Shown piece by piece: positions 38,057 through 46,924 of a stretch of DNA of 64,000 bases; the first letter of the stretch is position 1, and each line of letters opens with the position of its first letter. The notes below the pieces were generated by a model. It worked only from the letters and a program-made list of their open reading frames with translations, was not told where the DNA came from and searched no databases. Origin of the DNA: Myxococcales bacterium (GTDB taxonomy: Bacteria; Myxococcota; Bradymonadia; UBA7976; UBA1532); contig JACKDM010000018.1 of assembly GCA_020633515.1 (NCBI GenBank), positions 16,825 through 80,824 of the forward strand, in the 5' to 3' direction. The position numbers and the translations under genes were made by a program.

Positions 38057-38725
38057 ATGACCGTTCATCTCGCCCGCGCGCTCTGCGCCGCCGGGTGCCT
38101 CGCCCTCGCCGCCCCGGCCCTCGCCGCTCCGGCGCCGCGGGCCGAGGTGCGCGCGGCGCTCGACGCCATCGAGGCGCACCACCCTCGCCTGCACGCGACC
38201 TTCCGCCCCGGCTCGCCGGTGCCGGCGGTGCTGACCGGCGTCGCGATCCCGACCGTCGGCGAGACGCCGCGGGCGCGGGTCGAGGGCTTCGTCGCCGCCC
38301 ACCGCGCGCTCTTCGGCGGCGCGGAGCTGGTCGTCGGTGACGTGAGCGCGCGCGGGGCGCGCACGGTGGCGCGGCTCGAGCAGCGCCACGGCGGGCTCGT
38401 CGTGCTCGACCGGGCGATGACGGTCACCCTCGACGCGGCCGGGCGGGTGGTGCAGATGAGCGGCGAGCTGAGCCCGCTCACCACGGTCGAGGCGGCGACG
38501 ATCGACGCCGACGCGGCGCGCGCGATCGCGCTGCGGGCGGTGCTCGGCGACGCGGCGGCGACGGCGCACACCGAGGTGCGGCGTGGTCTCGTCGCGCTCG
38601 GCGGGCGGGGCACCGAGGTCTTCGAGGTCGAGCTGATGCGGCAGCCGCTGCGCGAGCACCTCGTCGTGCGGGTCGACGCCCACCGCGGGCGGGTGATCGG
38701 CGTGCAGAACCGGATCGAGCATTGA
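38057..38725 (+). CDS. Stand-alone fungalysin/thermolysin propeptide (FTP) protein
   Basis: 222 aa with a signal peptide (cleavage near Ala-Leu-Ala-Ala, ~24). The mature part matches FTP/PepSY-type prodomains of M36 and M4 proteases: RARVEGFVAAHRALFGGAEL, RTVARLEQRHGGLVVLDRAMTVTLDAAGRVVQMSGEL. The prodomain normally sits N-terminal to the catalytic domain in the same polypeptide, acting as chaperone and inhibitor. Here it is a separate gene with its own signal peptide and a GGAGG 6 nt before the ATG; the protease gene begins 11 nt after its stop. Confidence 0.8.
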   Translation: MTVHLARALCAAGCLALAAPALAAPAPRAEVRAALDAIEAHHPRLHATFRPGSPVPAVLTGVAIPTVGETPRARVEGFVAAHRALFGGAELVVGDVSARGARTVARLEQRHGGLVVLDRAMTVTLDAAGRVVQMSGELSPLTTVEAATIDADAARAIALRAVLGDAAATAHTEVRRGLVALGGRGTEVFEVELMRQPLREHLVVRVDAHRGRVIGVQNRIEH

Positions 38726-38736
38726 GGAGGACGACG

Positions 38737-40545
38737 ATGCAGGCGAACACGACGCCGAAGTACCTCGCGGTACTCCTCGCGCTCGGGGCGATGACCGGGT
38801 GTGACGACGGCGAGAGCAAGGGCGACCCGCCGGTGATGCTCGACGGTGCCATCGATGACATGGCTGCGCGTGACATGGCCCCGCCGGTCGAAGACATGGC
38901 GCGGCCGGTCGAAGACATGGCGCCGGCCGAAGACATGGCCCCGCCGGTGCCCGACATGGAGACGCCGCGGGTCATCATCGACGACCCCGAGGCGCTGTTG
39001 TACGTCAACGACCCGGTCACCGACGATGGCATGTTGAGCCGGGTGGTGCTCGAAGGCATCACCGGCGAGAACGGCCGCCTCACGAGCCCGTGGGTCGAGG
39101 TCCAGAACTGCCTCAACGAGCCGGGCGGCGTCAGCGCGATGAACCCCGGCGGGCTGCCGGTCACCATCTCGCTGTGCCACGAGGTGCAGGTCGCGCGCCC
39201 GGGTCCCGAGGGGCACTACACCCACATCGAGCCGCCGGCGAACGCGACCGATCCCAACGACTCGTTCGCCGAAGTCATGATGTTCCATCATGTCAACCGG
39301 GTGCATGACTACTTCAAAGACACCCATGCCTTCGCCGACCTCGACTTCCCGCTGCCGGCGCTCGTCAACGTGCAGTTCCAGATCGACCCGCCGCTGCCGT
39401 TCCCGGGGCTCGTCGTCGACCGCGAGGGGTGGGTGCAGTTCGACAACGCCGCGTTCTTCCCCCGCGAGTCGTGGGAGCTCTTCGCCTCGCAGTTCGGGCT
39501 GCCGCCGCGTGACACCGACACGATCATCTTCTTCCAGGGCGCGGTCGACTTCAGCTACGACGCGCGGGTCATCTACCACGAGTACACCCACGCGGTGATC
39601 GGGACCGGGCGCTTGCAGGTGCCGGCGGTGCCTGATGAGTACGGGCTCGACAACTCGTCGCCGTCGATGAACGAGGGCCTCGCCGACTACTTCGCCGCGA
39701 GCCTCGCCGACGACGCGGTGATCGGGGCCTACGTCGGCTCGGCGCTCGGGCTCGGCGGCGCGCTGCGCGACCTCTCCGAGCCGCGGCGCTGCCCGGATGA
39801 CACGGTCGACGAGATCCACGCCCACGGCCTCCTCGTCGGCTCGACGATGTGGGCGGTGCGCGAGGCGATCGGCGCCGAGGCGGCGGACCAGATCGTCTTC
39901 GGGGCGCTGATGCAGTTCACGCCGCAGACGACGCACAAAGAGGCGAGCGCGCTGATCCTCGCCGAGGCGGCGGCGATCTCGCCCGAGGTCGCCGCGCAGG
40001 TGGAGGCGATCTTCACCGATCGCGGCTTCGGGACCTGCGAGCGGTCGCGGGTGTACGAGCGCTTCTCGGCGGCCGAGAGCCGCGACCGGGTGCCGCACAT
40101 GGTCGAGGGGCTCGCGACCATCGGCTTCACCGGCTTCGAGGAGGTCGGGGTGCCGGGCTACAAGCAGTTCTACGTGATCCCCGAGGCGGGCACGCAGGCG
40201 GTGCGGCTGAGCTGGACGCTCGGGTCGAACGGGCTCGGCGGCCTCTTCGGCGGCGGCGGCGGTGATCCGGCGCTCGAGCTCGCGCTGCGGCGGGGCGAGC
40301 CGGTGCGGCTCGACTACGAGGACGGGGTGAGCGTGACCCACGACGCGCGCTTCGCGCCGGCGGTCGAGGGCGAGGCGCAGACGGTGATCCTCGCCGGTGA
40401 CTGCCTGCCGGCGGCGGGGGAGAAGCTGCACGTCCTCTTCTTCAACCGCGGCGACGATCAGGTGACGGTGCCGACGATGGACGTCGAGCTGCTCGACGCC
40501 GTCCCCGTCGACGCGGCGGTCGAGGGCTGTCAGGCGGCCGAGTAG
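38737..40545 (+). CDS. M36 fungalysin-like metalloprotease, lipoprotein
   Basis: 602 aa. A short signal ends in Met-Thr-Gly-Cys (lipobox), followed by a repeated Asp-Met-Ala-Pro-Pro-Val-Glu tether (~residues 40-75). The catalytic domain has the gluzincin zinc motif HEYTH (His281, Glu282, His285) and the third ligand Glu313 in SMNEGLADYFA. A C-terminal beta-rich domain (~440-602) resembles pre-peptidase or binding domains. It should cut proteins at the cell surface. GAGGAGG lies 6 nt before the ATG; a TTG at 38722 is rejected because it overlaps the previous stop and that Shine-Dalgarno sequence. The prodomain gene upstream is almost certainly its partner. Confidence 0.87.
   Translation: MQANTTPKYLAVLLALGAMTGCDDGESKGDPPVMLDGAIDDMAARDMAPPVEDMARPVEDMAPAEDMAPPVPDMETPRVIIDDPEALLYVNDPVTDDGMLSRVVLEGITGENGRLTSPWVEVQNCLNEPGGVSAMNPGGLPVTISLCHEVQVARPGPEGHYTHIEPPANATDPNDSFAEVMMFHHVNRVHDYFKDTHAFADLDFPLPALVNVQFQIDPPLPFPGLVVDREGWVQFDNAAFFPRESWELFASQFGLPPRDTDTIIFFQGAVDFSYDARVIYHEYTHAVIGTGRLQVPAVPDEYGLDNSSPSMNEGLADYFAASLADDAVIGAYVGSALGLGGALRDLSEPRRCPDDTVDEIHAHGLLVGSTMWAVREAIGAEAADQIVFGALMQFTPQTTHKEASALILAEAAAISPEVAAQVEAIFTDRGFGTCERSRVYERFSAAESRDRVPHMVEGLATIGFTGFEEVGVPGYKQFYVIPEAGTQAVRLSWTLGSNGLGGLFGGGGGDPALELALRRGEPVRLDYEDGVSVTHDARFAPAVEGEAQTVILAGDCLPAAGEKLHVLFFNRGDDQVTVPTMDVELLDAVPVDAAVEGCQAAE
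38857..38958 (+). repeat. Imperfect ~21-bp repeat encoding Asp-Met-Ala-Pro-Pro-Val-Glu tether
   Basis: Six Asp-Met positions spaced mostly seven residues apart (units of GACATGGCNCCGCCGGTCGAA) form the flexible tether between the lipid anchor and the protease domain. The units are diverged enough to show they are not a recent duplication, apart from two near-identical copies. Confidence 0.8.
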
Positions 40546-40605
40546 CCGCGCATCGGCGGGCGGGGTGCTGAATCTCCGCTGGCGCCCGCGGGCCGGCGCC
40601 GGTCG

Positions 40606-41415
40606 TCAGCGCGAGCGATCGGTGATCGGCAGCGCGAGGTCGTAGCCCCACGACGCGGTGACGAAGCCGAGCGCCTCGTAGATGCGGCCGGCGCGGCTGT
40701 CGAGCTCGGCGACGATCCAGGCCGGCGCGCCGGGGTGGCGGGCGGCGTGATCGGCGAGCGCGGCGGCGATGAGGTAGGCGGCGATCCGCCGACCCTGCGC
40801 CGCCGGATCGACCGCGACGTCCTGGAAGCGCGCCTCGCCCTCGCCCCACATCAGCCCGCAGTGCCCGACGAGGCGGCCGTCGAGGAACGCGCCCCACTCC
40901 ACGCCCCGGCCGCGCTCGACGCGGGCGCGGCGATCGGCGTGGTCCCAGGTGAGGAAGTCGATCGGATCGTCGAACGCCCGCGCGCTGATCGCGGTGATCG
41001 CGCCCCACTCGGCGTCGCCGGCGAGCGGCCGCAGCGCGAGCCCCGGCGGCGGGGGCGGGAGCTGCGGCGGCGGGCCGCGGTGCACGCGGATGACCTGCTC
41101 GTCGAGCGCGATCTCCTCGTCGGTCGCGCGGGCGACGCTCTCGGGATCGGGCGCGGGGCACTCCCAGCTCAGGTACGCGCGCGGCGGGCGGCGCTGCGGG
41201 TCGGGGTTCTCGGCGAGCCAGCGGCGCCGCCAGACCGCGAGGCCCTCGATCCACGGCGAGGCGGGCAGGATCAAGCGGTGGCCATACCAGAAGCTCGGGT
41301 TGGCGGGCGTCTGCACCGCGATGAAGCCCCCGCGATCGTGGTGCAGGCCGCCGCCGGGGAGCGCGAAGCGGTTGGTGCGGTGGCCGGGCTGAGCGAGGAG
41401 GTGGGCGCTGTCCAT
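40606..41415 (-). CDS. GNAT-family acetyltransferase
   Basis: 269 aa from the ATG at 41415; a longer start at 41493 runs into the promoter of the divergent gene. The C-terminal ~120 residues are a GNAT domain: a beta-strand ending VAVDP followed by the acetyl-CoA pyrophosphate loop AQGRRIAAYLIAAAL and a last Tyr in AGRIYEALGF. The N-terminal half (PSFWYGHRLILPASPWIEGL) is a second, less conserved region, as in two-domain GNAT proteins. Substrate unknown. It is convergent with the M36 protease gene, with a 60-nt gap. Confidence 0.8.
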   Translation of the reverse strand: MDSAHLLAQPGHRTNRFALPGGGLHHDRGGFIAVQTPANPSFWYGHRLILPASPWIEGLAVWRRRWLAENPDPQRRPPRAYLSWECPAPDPESVARATDEEIALDEQVIRVHRGPPPQLPPPPPGLALRPLAGDAEWGAITAISARAFDDPIDFLTWDHADRRARVERGRGVEWGAFLDGRLVGHCGLMWGEGEARFQDVAVDPAAQGRRIAAYLIAAALADHAARHPGAPAWIVAELDSRAGRIYEALGFVTASWGYDLALPITDRSR

Positions 41416-41484
41416 TCGCGAATCCTGCCGGATTTCGCGCGGTTGTACCGTAAAGCGGCCTGTGATGCACGTCGAGGACGACGC

Positions 41485-41514
41485 TTGCCCCACAACGTTG
41501 TCGGCCCGTAGAAT
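41485..41514 (+). promoter_or_regulatory. Sigma-70-like promoter of the repeat lipoprotein gene with internal palindrome
   Basis: TTGCCC (41485-41490), an 18-nt spacer and TAGAAT (41509-41514; 5 of 6 to consensus), 29 nt before the ATG. The spacer contains the perfect 10-bp palindrome ACAACGTTGT (41492-41501), placed where a repressor would block RNA polymerase. Confidence 0.5.
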
Positions 41515-41543
41515 CGCCCATCCTCGGTGGGGAGTATCGCGAC

Positions 41544-44500
41544 ATGGGTCGAACGGGTCGATGGGGAGCGGCGCTGGTGTGGGCCGCGCTGACGTGGGGC
41601 TGCGTCGCCGACGGCGGCGGCGGCGATGAAGACGCGCGGGTCACCGACGGCGCGATCGCCGCGGCCTGTGACGACGGGGCCGACAACGACGGCGACGGGC
41701 TCGTCGACCTCGCCGATCCCGGCTGCGACTCGCCGGCCGACGACGACGAGACCGACAGCGTCGCGACGCAGTGTGGCAACGGCCTCGACGACGACGGCGA
41801 CGGGCAGATCGACCTCCGCGACCCGGGCTGCGCCGATCCCGAAGACGACGACGAGTCCGACGATCCCATCCCGCAGTGCAACAACGGCGTCGACGACGAC
41901 GGCGACGGCGACGTCGACCTCGCCGACCGCGGCTGCGCCAACGCCCGCGACGACGACGAGTCCGACGAGCCGGCGCTGCCGCAGTGCAACAACGGCGTCG
42001 ACGACGACGACGACGGCTTCATCGACTACCCGCAAGACCCCGGCTGCGGCTCGGAGGCCGACAACGACGAGCGCAACGGCGGCGACGGCCCGAGCCTGCC
42101 GCAGTGCGGCAACGGCCTCGACGACGACCGCGATGGCTGGGTCGACCTCGCCGATCCGGGGTGCAGCAGCGTCGCCGATCCGCGCGAGGCCGACCCCGAC
42201 GAGCGACCGGTCTGCGCCAACGGCGCCGACGACGACGCCGACGGGCACGTCGACTTCCCCGCCGATCCCGGCTGCTCGGCCGCCGGCGACGACGACGAGG
42301 CCGACGGCGCGCAGCCGCCCGCGTGCGGCGACGGGCTCGACAACGACGGCGACGGCGAGGTCGACTACCCCAACGACCCCGGCTGCCAGGGCGTCGGCGA
42401 CCGCGACGAGGCCGATCCGATGGTGATCCCGGCCTGCGCCGACCGCGTCGACAACGACGGCGACGGCGCGATCGACTACCCCGCCGACCGCGGCTGCGAG
42501 AGCGCCGCCGACAGCTCCGAGGGCGGCGCCTGCGGGCGCACCTACGAGCCGATCGAGGTCGACCCCGGCCGCCTGATCCGCGGCGACTCGCGCCGCTCGC
42601 CGTTCGTCGCCGAGGGCTCGTGCGGCGGCCGCGGCGCGCCCGAAGAGGTCTTCCTCTACCGCGTCGAGCGCCGGATCGAGGCGCTCGTCGTGCGCACCGA
42701 CATGCCCGAGAACCGGCTCGAGTCGGCGATCTACGTGCGCCGCGGCTGCCTCGACACCGGCTCGGAGATCGCCTGCGTGCGCGAGCCGCTCAACGACGGC
42801 GTCGCCGCCAACACGCTGACCCTGCACAACCCCGCGCCCGGCGAGTACTACATCTTCCTCGACGGCGCGGCCGGGCGCGGCGGCGAGTTCGCGGTCGTCA
42901 TCGAAGAGATCCCGCTCGCCGCCTGCCTCAACGGGCTCGACGACGACGGCGACGGGCTCCCCGACTACCCCAACGACCCCGGCTGCCAGCGCCCCGAAGA
43001 CCGCGACGAGACCGATCCGGCCACCCCGCCGGTCTGTTTCGACGACCGCGACAACGACGGCGACGGCGAGGTCGACTTCCCGCTCGACTTCGGCTGCCTC
43101 TCCGCCGCCGACGGCGACGAGGTCGACCTCTGCGGCCAGGGCCTGCGGATCGACGAGTACCCCGCCGGCGCCGCGTTCATCCTCACCGACACCGCCGGCG
43201 GCGCCCGCAGCTTCCGCGGCTCGTGCGGCGGCGACGGCCCCGAGCGCGTCTTCGCGTACGAGAACCCGTTCAACGCCGCGCTCGAGTTCACCGTCGACTT
43301 CCCCGAGACGACCAACCGCACCAACGTCTACGTGCGCCGCGCCTGCACCGACCAGGCCTCCGAGCTCGCCTGCGGCCCCGAGGTGCAAGACGGCCTCGAA
43401 CAGCGCGGCACCGCCACCATCGACCGCGCCGCGCCCGGCACCTACTTCGTCTTCGTCGACACCCTGCTCGGCATCGGCGGCCCGGTGAAGCTCGCCGTCA
43501 ACGTGCGCCGCCTCCCGCCCGGCTGCTCCGACGGCGTCGACAACGACGAGGACGGCTTCATCGACGACGACGACCCCGGCTGCGCGGCGCCCGACGACGA
43601 GGACGAGCGCGACCCGCCGGCGATCGACCTCGCCGACTGCTTCGACGGCGCCGACAACGACGGCGACGGGCTCGTCGACTACCCGTTCGACCCTGGCTGC
43701 GCCAGCAAGGGCGACGGCGACGAGACCGATCCGGCGGTGATGCCGCAGTGCGCCAACGGCGAAGACGACGACGGCGACGGCCGCGTCGACTTCCCCGCCG
43801 ACGTCGGCTGCGCCGCCCGCGGCGACGACGCCGAGGAGAACGACCGCCGCGCGCCGCAGTGCAACAACCGCATCGACGACGACATGGACGGGATCACCGA
43901 CTACCCCGAAGACCCCGGCTGCGCGGCGCCCGGCGACCGCAGCGAGACCGACGACGCGACCCGCCCCGCCTGCGCCGACGACCGCGACAACGACCGCGAC
44001 GGCCTCATCGACTACCCGTTCGACCCCGGCTGCATCTCGGCCGGCTACACCACCGAGGTCGACCCGGTCGTGCCGTTCGCGTGCAGCAACGGCCAGGACG
44101 ACGACGGCGACGGCGTCATCGACTTCCCGTTCGACCCCGGCTGCCAGTCGGCCGGCGAGGACAGCGAAGACGACACCGCCTTCCCGCCCGCCTGCGCCAA
44201 CAACATCGACGACGACGGCGACGGCCGCGTCGACTTCCCCAACGACCGCGGCTGCCGGTTCCGCGGCGACAGCAGCGAGGTCGACCCCTTCGACCCGCCC
44301 ACCCGCTGCGAGAACAGCATCGACGACGACGCCGACGGCCTCATCGACCTCCGCGACCCCGGCTGCGTCAACCGCGACGACGACGACGAGGCCGATCCGC
44401 CCGCGCCGCCCGAGTGCGGCAACGGCGTCGACGACGACGAAGACGGCCTCGTCGACTGGCCCGACGACTATGGCTGCCAGGCCCGCGGCGACAGCCCCGA

Positions 44501-45521
44501 GTCGCAGATGTGCCGCCCCGCGGTCATGGTCGGCGACATCGCGCCCGGCGAGGTCGTGCGCGCCGCGACCGTCGAGGGCGCCGCCGACAACTACCGCGGC
44601 GCGTGCGGCGGCCGCGAGGCGCCCGACGCGGTCTACCGCTACCTGCTCGAAGCGCCCGCCGACCTCCGCATCAGCGCCGCCAACCCCGGCACCGACTACC
44701 CGGTCGTGCTCTCGGTCACCCGCGACTGCGAAGAGGCCCGCGCGCTCGTCGCCTGCGCCGGCAACTTCCAGAACCCCGACCCCACCGTCGTCGTGCGCGA
44801 CGCCGAGCCCGGCGAGTACTACATCATCATCGACGGCGGCGGCCCCGAGCGCTGGGTCAGCGACGGCGGCGCGATCGCGATGCCCCCCGACCCGCGCCAG
44901 TTCGTCGCGCAGCGCGACATCAACGCCGGCGGCTGGGGCGACGGCGGCAACGACGCCTTCGACGGCTACGGCTCGACCACCTTCCGCCACGGCGGCGCGC
45001 AGGCCAACGTCGACGTCAGCCTCGGGGTGCGCAACGCCAACGTCGGCGGCTATGGCTACCGCCTCGAGAGCGAGCTGGTGAACAACGTCTGGCGCCTGCG
45101 CTACACGCCGTCGGTCGACAACGACGAGCGCCTCGTCACCCTCACCATCACCGGCAACCTCGGCAGCGACGGCGGCACCCAGGCCCAGCAGCCCCGCGTC
45201 GCGTTCGCCGGCCGCAACCTCACCTACCTCTTCACGACCGACGGCGGGAACTTCGACCCGCCCGTCGTGCACCTCTTCGTGCCCTCCGACCCCGACCAGC
45301 TCCCCAACATCACCTACGCCAACGCCGGCGACCAGGTCACCATCACCGCCCGCGACATCACGCTGCCGGCGACCTTCTACGTCGCGCTCTCGTACGCCGC
45401 GCTCGGCAACCCCGGCGTCGTCGCCAACGCGCTCGTCGGCGACCTCGAGATCCAGGCCGGCGGCGGCGGGGCCGACGCGCCCCGGTTCGGCCAGTTCGAA
45501 CTCACGGTCGAAGAAGAGTAG
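41544..45521 (+). CDS. 1325-aa surface lipoprotein with 19 Cys/Asp-rich calcium-type repeats
   Basis: The signal ends in Leu-Thr-Trp-Gly-Cys, a slightly unusual lipobox. The mature protein has 19 copies of a ~36-residue unit built as Cys-x-Asn/Asp-Gly, an acidic loop Asp-Asp-Asp-Gly-Asp-Gly, then Asp-x-x-x-Asp-Pro-Gly-Cys and an Asp/Glu-rich spacer: eight copies (residues ~42-330), two (~460-533) and nine (~660-990). Each has two Cys (likely one disulfide) and an EF-hand/thrombospondin-type-3-like calcium loop. Between the blocks lie two copies of a ~130-residue beta domain (EPIEVDPGRLIRG.., then EYYIFLDGAAG), with a third after the last repeats (PPC-like), and a final C-terminal domain of ~200 residues. 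It probably acts as a long calcium-stiffened cell-surface fibre. Codons are very C-ending. Confidence 0.88.
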   Translation: MGRTGRWGAALVWAALTWGCVADGGGGDEDARVTDGAIAAACDDGADNDGDGLVDLADPGCDSPADDDETDSVATQCGNGLDDDGDGQIDLRDPGCADPEDDDESDDPIPQCNNGVDDDGDGDVDLADRGCANARDDDESDEPALPQCNNGVDDDDDGFIDYPQDPGCGSEADNDERNGGDGPSLPQCGNGLDDDRDGWVDLADPGCSSVADPREADPDERPVCANGADDDADGHVDFPADPGCSAAGDDDEADGAQPPACGDGLDNDGDGEVDYPNDPGCQGVGDRDEADPMVIPACADRVDNDGDGAIDYPADRGCESAADSSEGGACGRTYEPIEVDPGRLIRGDSRRSPFVAEGSCGGRGAPEEVFLYRVERRIEALVVRTDMPENRLESAIYVRRGCLDTGSEIACVREPLNDGVAANTLTLHNPAPGEYYIFLDGAAGRGGEFAVVIEEIPLAACLNGLDDDGDGLPDYPNDPGCQRPEDRDETDPATPPVCFDDRDNDGDGEVDFPLDFGCLSAADGDEVDLCGQGLRIDEYPAGAAFILTDTAGGARSFRGSCGGDGPERVFAYENPFNAALEFTVDFPETTNRTNVYVRRACTDQASELACGPEVQDGLEQRGTATIDRAAPGTYFVFVDTLLGIGGPVKLAVNVRRLPPGCSDGVDNDEDGFIDDDDPGCAAPDDEDERDPPAIDLADCFDGADNDGDGLVDYPFDPGCASKGDGDETDPAVMPQCANGEDDDGDGRVDFPADVGCAARGDDAEENDRRAPQCNNRIDDDMDGITDYPEDPGCAAPGDRSETDDATRPACADDRDNDRDGLIDYPFDPGCISAGYTTEVDPVVPFACSNGQDDDGDGVIDFPFDPGCQSAGEDSEDDTAFPPACANNIDDDGDGRVDFPNDRGCRFRGDSSEVDPFDPPTRCENSIDDDADGLIDLRDPGCVNRDDDDEADPPAPPECGNGVDDDEDGLVDWPDDYGCQARGDSPESQMCRPAVMVGDIAPGEVVRAATVEGAADNYRGACGGREAPDAVYRYLLEAPADLRISAANPGTDYPVVLSVTRDCEEARALVACAGNFQNPDPTVVVRDAEPGEYYIIIDGGGPERWVSDGGAIAMPPDPRQFVAQRDINAGGWGDGGNDAFDGYGSTTFRHGGAQANVDVSLGVRNANVGGYGYRLESELVNNVWRLRYTPSVDNDERLVTLTITGNLGSDGGTQAQQPRVAFAGRNLTYLFTTDGGNFDPPVVHLFVPSDPDQLPNITYANAGDQVTITARDITLPATFYVALSYAALGNPGVVANALVGDLEIQAGGGGADAPRFGQFELTVEEE
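41667..44517 (+). repeat. 19 protein-level tandem repeats in three blocks
   Basis: Block one holds eight units (41667-42533), block two holds two (from 42924 to about 43140), block three holds nine (43524-44517). Unit length is about 105-120 bp. The acidic loop codons (GACGACGACGGCGACGGC-like) are the most conserved at DNA level; spacers differ in length and sequence, so the array is old rather than recently expanded. Confidence 0.85.
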
Positions 45522-45526
45522 GCCGC

Positions 45527-45549
45527 GGCCCGCGGGCTACTCGCGGGCC
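45527..45549. terminator. Hairpin across convergent stop codons
   Basis: GGCCCGCG (45527-45534) and CGCGGGCC (45542-45549) form an 8-bp stem with a 7-nt loop that contains the thiolase stop codon, between the convergent repeat-lipoprotein and thiolase genes. There is no T-run, so it is at best a bidirectional pausing or Rho-assisted structure. Confidence 0.35.
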
Positions 45550-46778
45550 AGGATCGTCACCCCGCACAGCGCCTCGTCGAACGAGACCATGCCCCCCGCG
45601 TTGTGCACCAGCCCCACCGACGGCCCCTTCGCCGCCTGCCGCGCCCCCGCCTCGCCCCGGAGCTGCGCCACCACCTCGTCCACCATGCCCAGCCCCGTCG
45701 CCGCCAGCGGGTGCCCCTTGCTGATCAGCCCGCCCGACAGGTTCATCGGCCGCGCGCCGTCCTGCGAATTGATCGCCGACGCCGCATAGGCCCCGCCCTC
45801 ACCCGGCGGACAAAACCCCAGATCCTCCCCGTGCAGCACCTGACAGAACGCCGTCGCGTCGTGCACCTCCGCCACCTCGACGTGCTCCGGCCCCAGCCCC
45901 GCCGCCGCGTACGCCCGCGCCGCCGCCACCGCCGTCACCGACCGCTCCTCGATCCGCCGCCCCGGCCGCCCCCCCGCCAGCACCGCCGCCCGCACCGCCA
46001 CCGCCCGCGCCCGCGCCCCCGGATTTGCCGCCAGCCACCGCGCCGACGCCACCAGCACCGCGGCCGCCCCATCCGAGATCGGCGCGCACATCGACCGCGT
46101 CAGCGGCGGCACCACCGGCTTGTCCGCCAGCACCTCGTCCACCGACATCTGGAAGCGATACTGCGCCTTCTCGTTGTGCGCCCCGTGCCGATGATTGCGC
46201 GCCGCCACCGCCGCGATCTGCGCCGCCGTCGTCCCGTAGCGCGCCATGTGCGCCCGCGCCTGCAACGCGTGCACGTCGAGGAACACCACCCGCGCCGGAT
46301 GCGGCGCAAACCCCAGCCCCGTCTCCTCGCCCGCCGCCGCGAACAGCCCCTGCCACTCCCCCGGGTGGAGCTGATCGATCCCCCCCGCGAACAAAGCGAA
46401 CGACCGCGCCGGATCCTCGGGGAACCACGTCTTCTCCACCCCGATCGCCAGCGCCAGATCGGCCCCCGCGCGCACCGCCTGCACCGCCCCGTGCAGCGCC
46501 ACCGACCCCGTCGCGCAGCCCCCCTCCACGTTGACGATCGGCGTGCTCTCCCCCAGCAACCCCATCACCGGCGCCAGGCACACCTGCCCCCGGATGTTGC
46601 CCTGCCCCGCGCTCCCCATCGCGCAGTTGGCGAAGTACACCCCATCGACCGCCGCGCCCCCCTCCACCCCCGCGTCGGCCAGCGCCCCTCGCAGCACCTC
46701 CCCCGCGAGGTCCCGAAAGCCCCGCGCCGGCCACTTCTGGAACACCGTCGACGCCGTCCCGACCACGTATGCGTTCAT
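45537..46778 (-). CDS. Thiolase-family protein (SCP2-like)
   Basis: 413 aa from the ATG at 46778; a longer in-frame start adds 45 residues of non-coding character. Thiolase hallmarks: the acyl-carrying Cys in NVEGGCATGSVAL, the EVHDATAFCQVLH segment (in place of the usual Asn-Glu-Ala-Phe-Ala), and GGLISKGHPLAATGLG with the catalytic His. The C-terminal Cys region reads VGLVHNAGGMVS rather than the usual Cys-x-Gly, so a true condensing or cleaving thiolase activity is uncertain; this pattern is common in SCP-x-type thiolases of lipid and steroid pathways. G-ending codons although the gene is on the minus strand. Confidence 0.82.
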   Translation of the reverse strand: MNAYVVGTASTVFQKWPARGFRDLAGEVLRGALADAGVEGGAAVDGVYFANCAMGSAGQGNIRGQVCLAPVMGLLGESTPIVNVEGGCATGSVALHGAVQAVRAGADLALAIGVEKTWFPEDPARSFALFAGGIDQLHPGEWQGLFAAAGEETGLGFAPHPARVVFLDVHALQARAHMARYGTTAAQIAAVAARNHRHGAHNEKAQYRFQMSVDEVLADKPVVPPLTRSMCAPISDGAAAVLVASARWLAANPGARARAVAVRAAVLAGGRPGRRIEERSVTAVAAARAYAAAGLGPEHVEVAEVHDATAFCQVLHGEDLGFCPPGEGGAYAASAINSQDGARPMNLSGGLISKGHPLAATGLGMVDEVVAQLRGEAGARQAAKGPSVGLVHNAGGMVSFDEALCGVTILARE

Positions 46779-46924
46779 TCCCCGCTCCCCTCGACTCGAT
46801 GACGCTGCAAAATTACGCCGGCTTTCACTTTGCGCCGAACCGGCTCGAAACACTGTGCTACCATTCGGCTTTGTATGGTCATTTCTTATCGCACGCTGCG
46901 CGTGAACGGCCACGAAGGCAGGTC

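Noticed and set aside
41667..44517. CRISPR-like or satellite array
   Set aside because: Units differ in length and sequence and are in frame within one protein; conservation is at protein level.
45527..45549. Classical factor-independent terminator
   Set aside because: Stem present but no T-run on either side; kept only as a weak hairpin feature.
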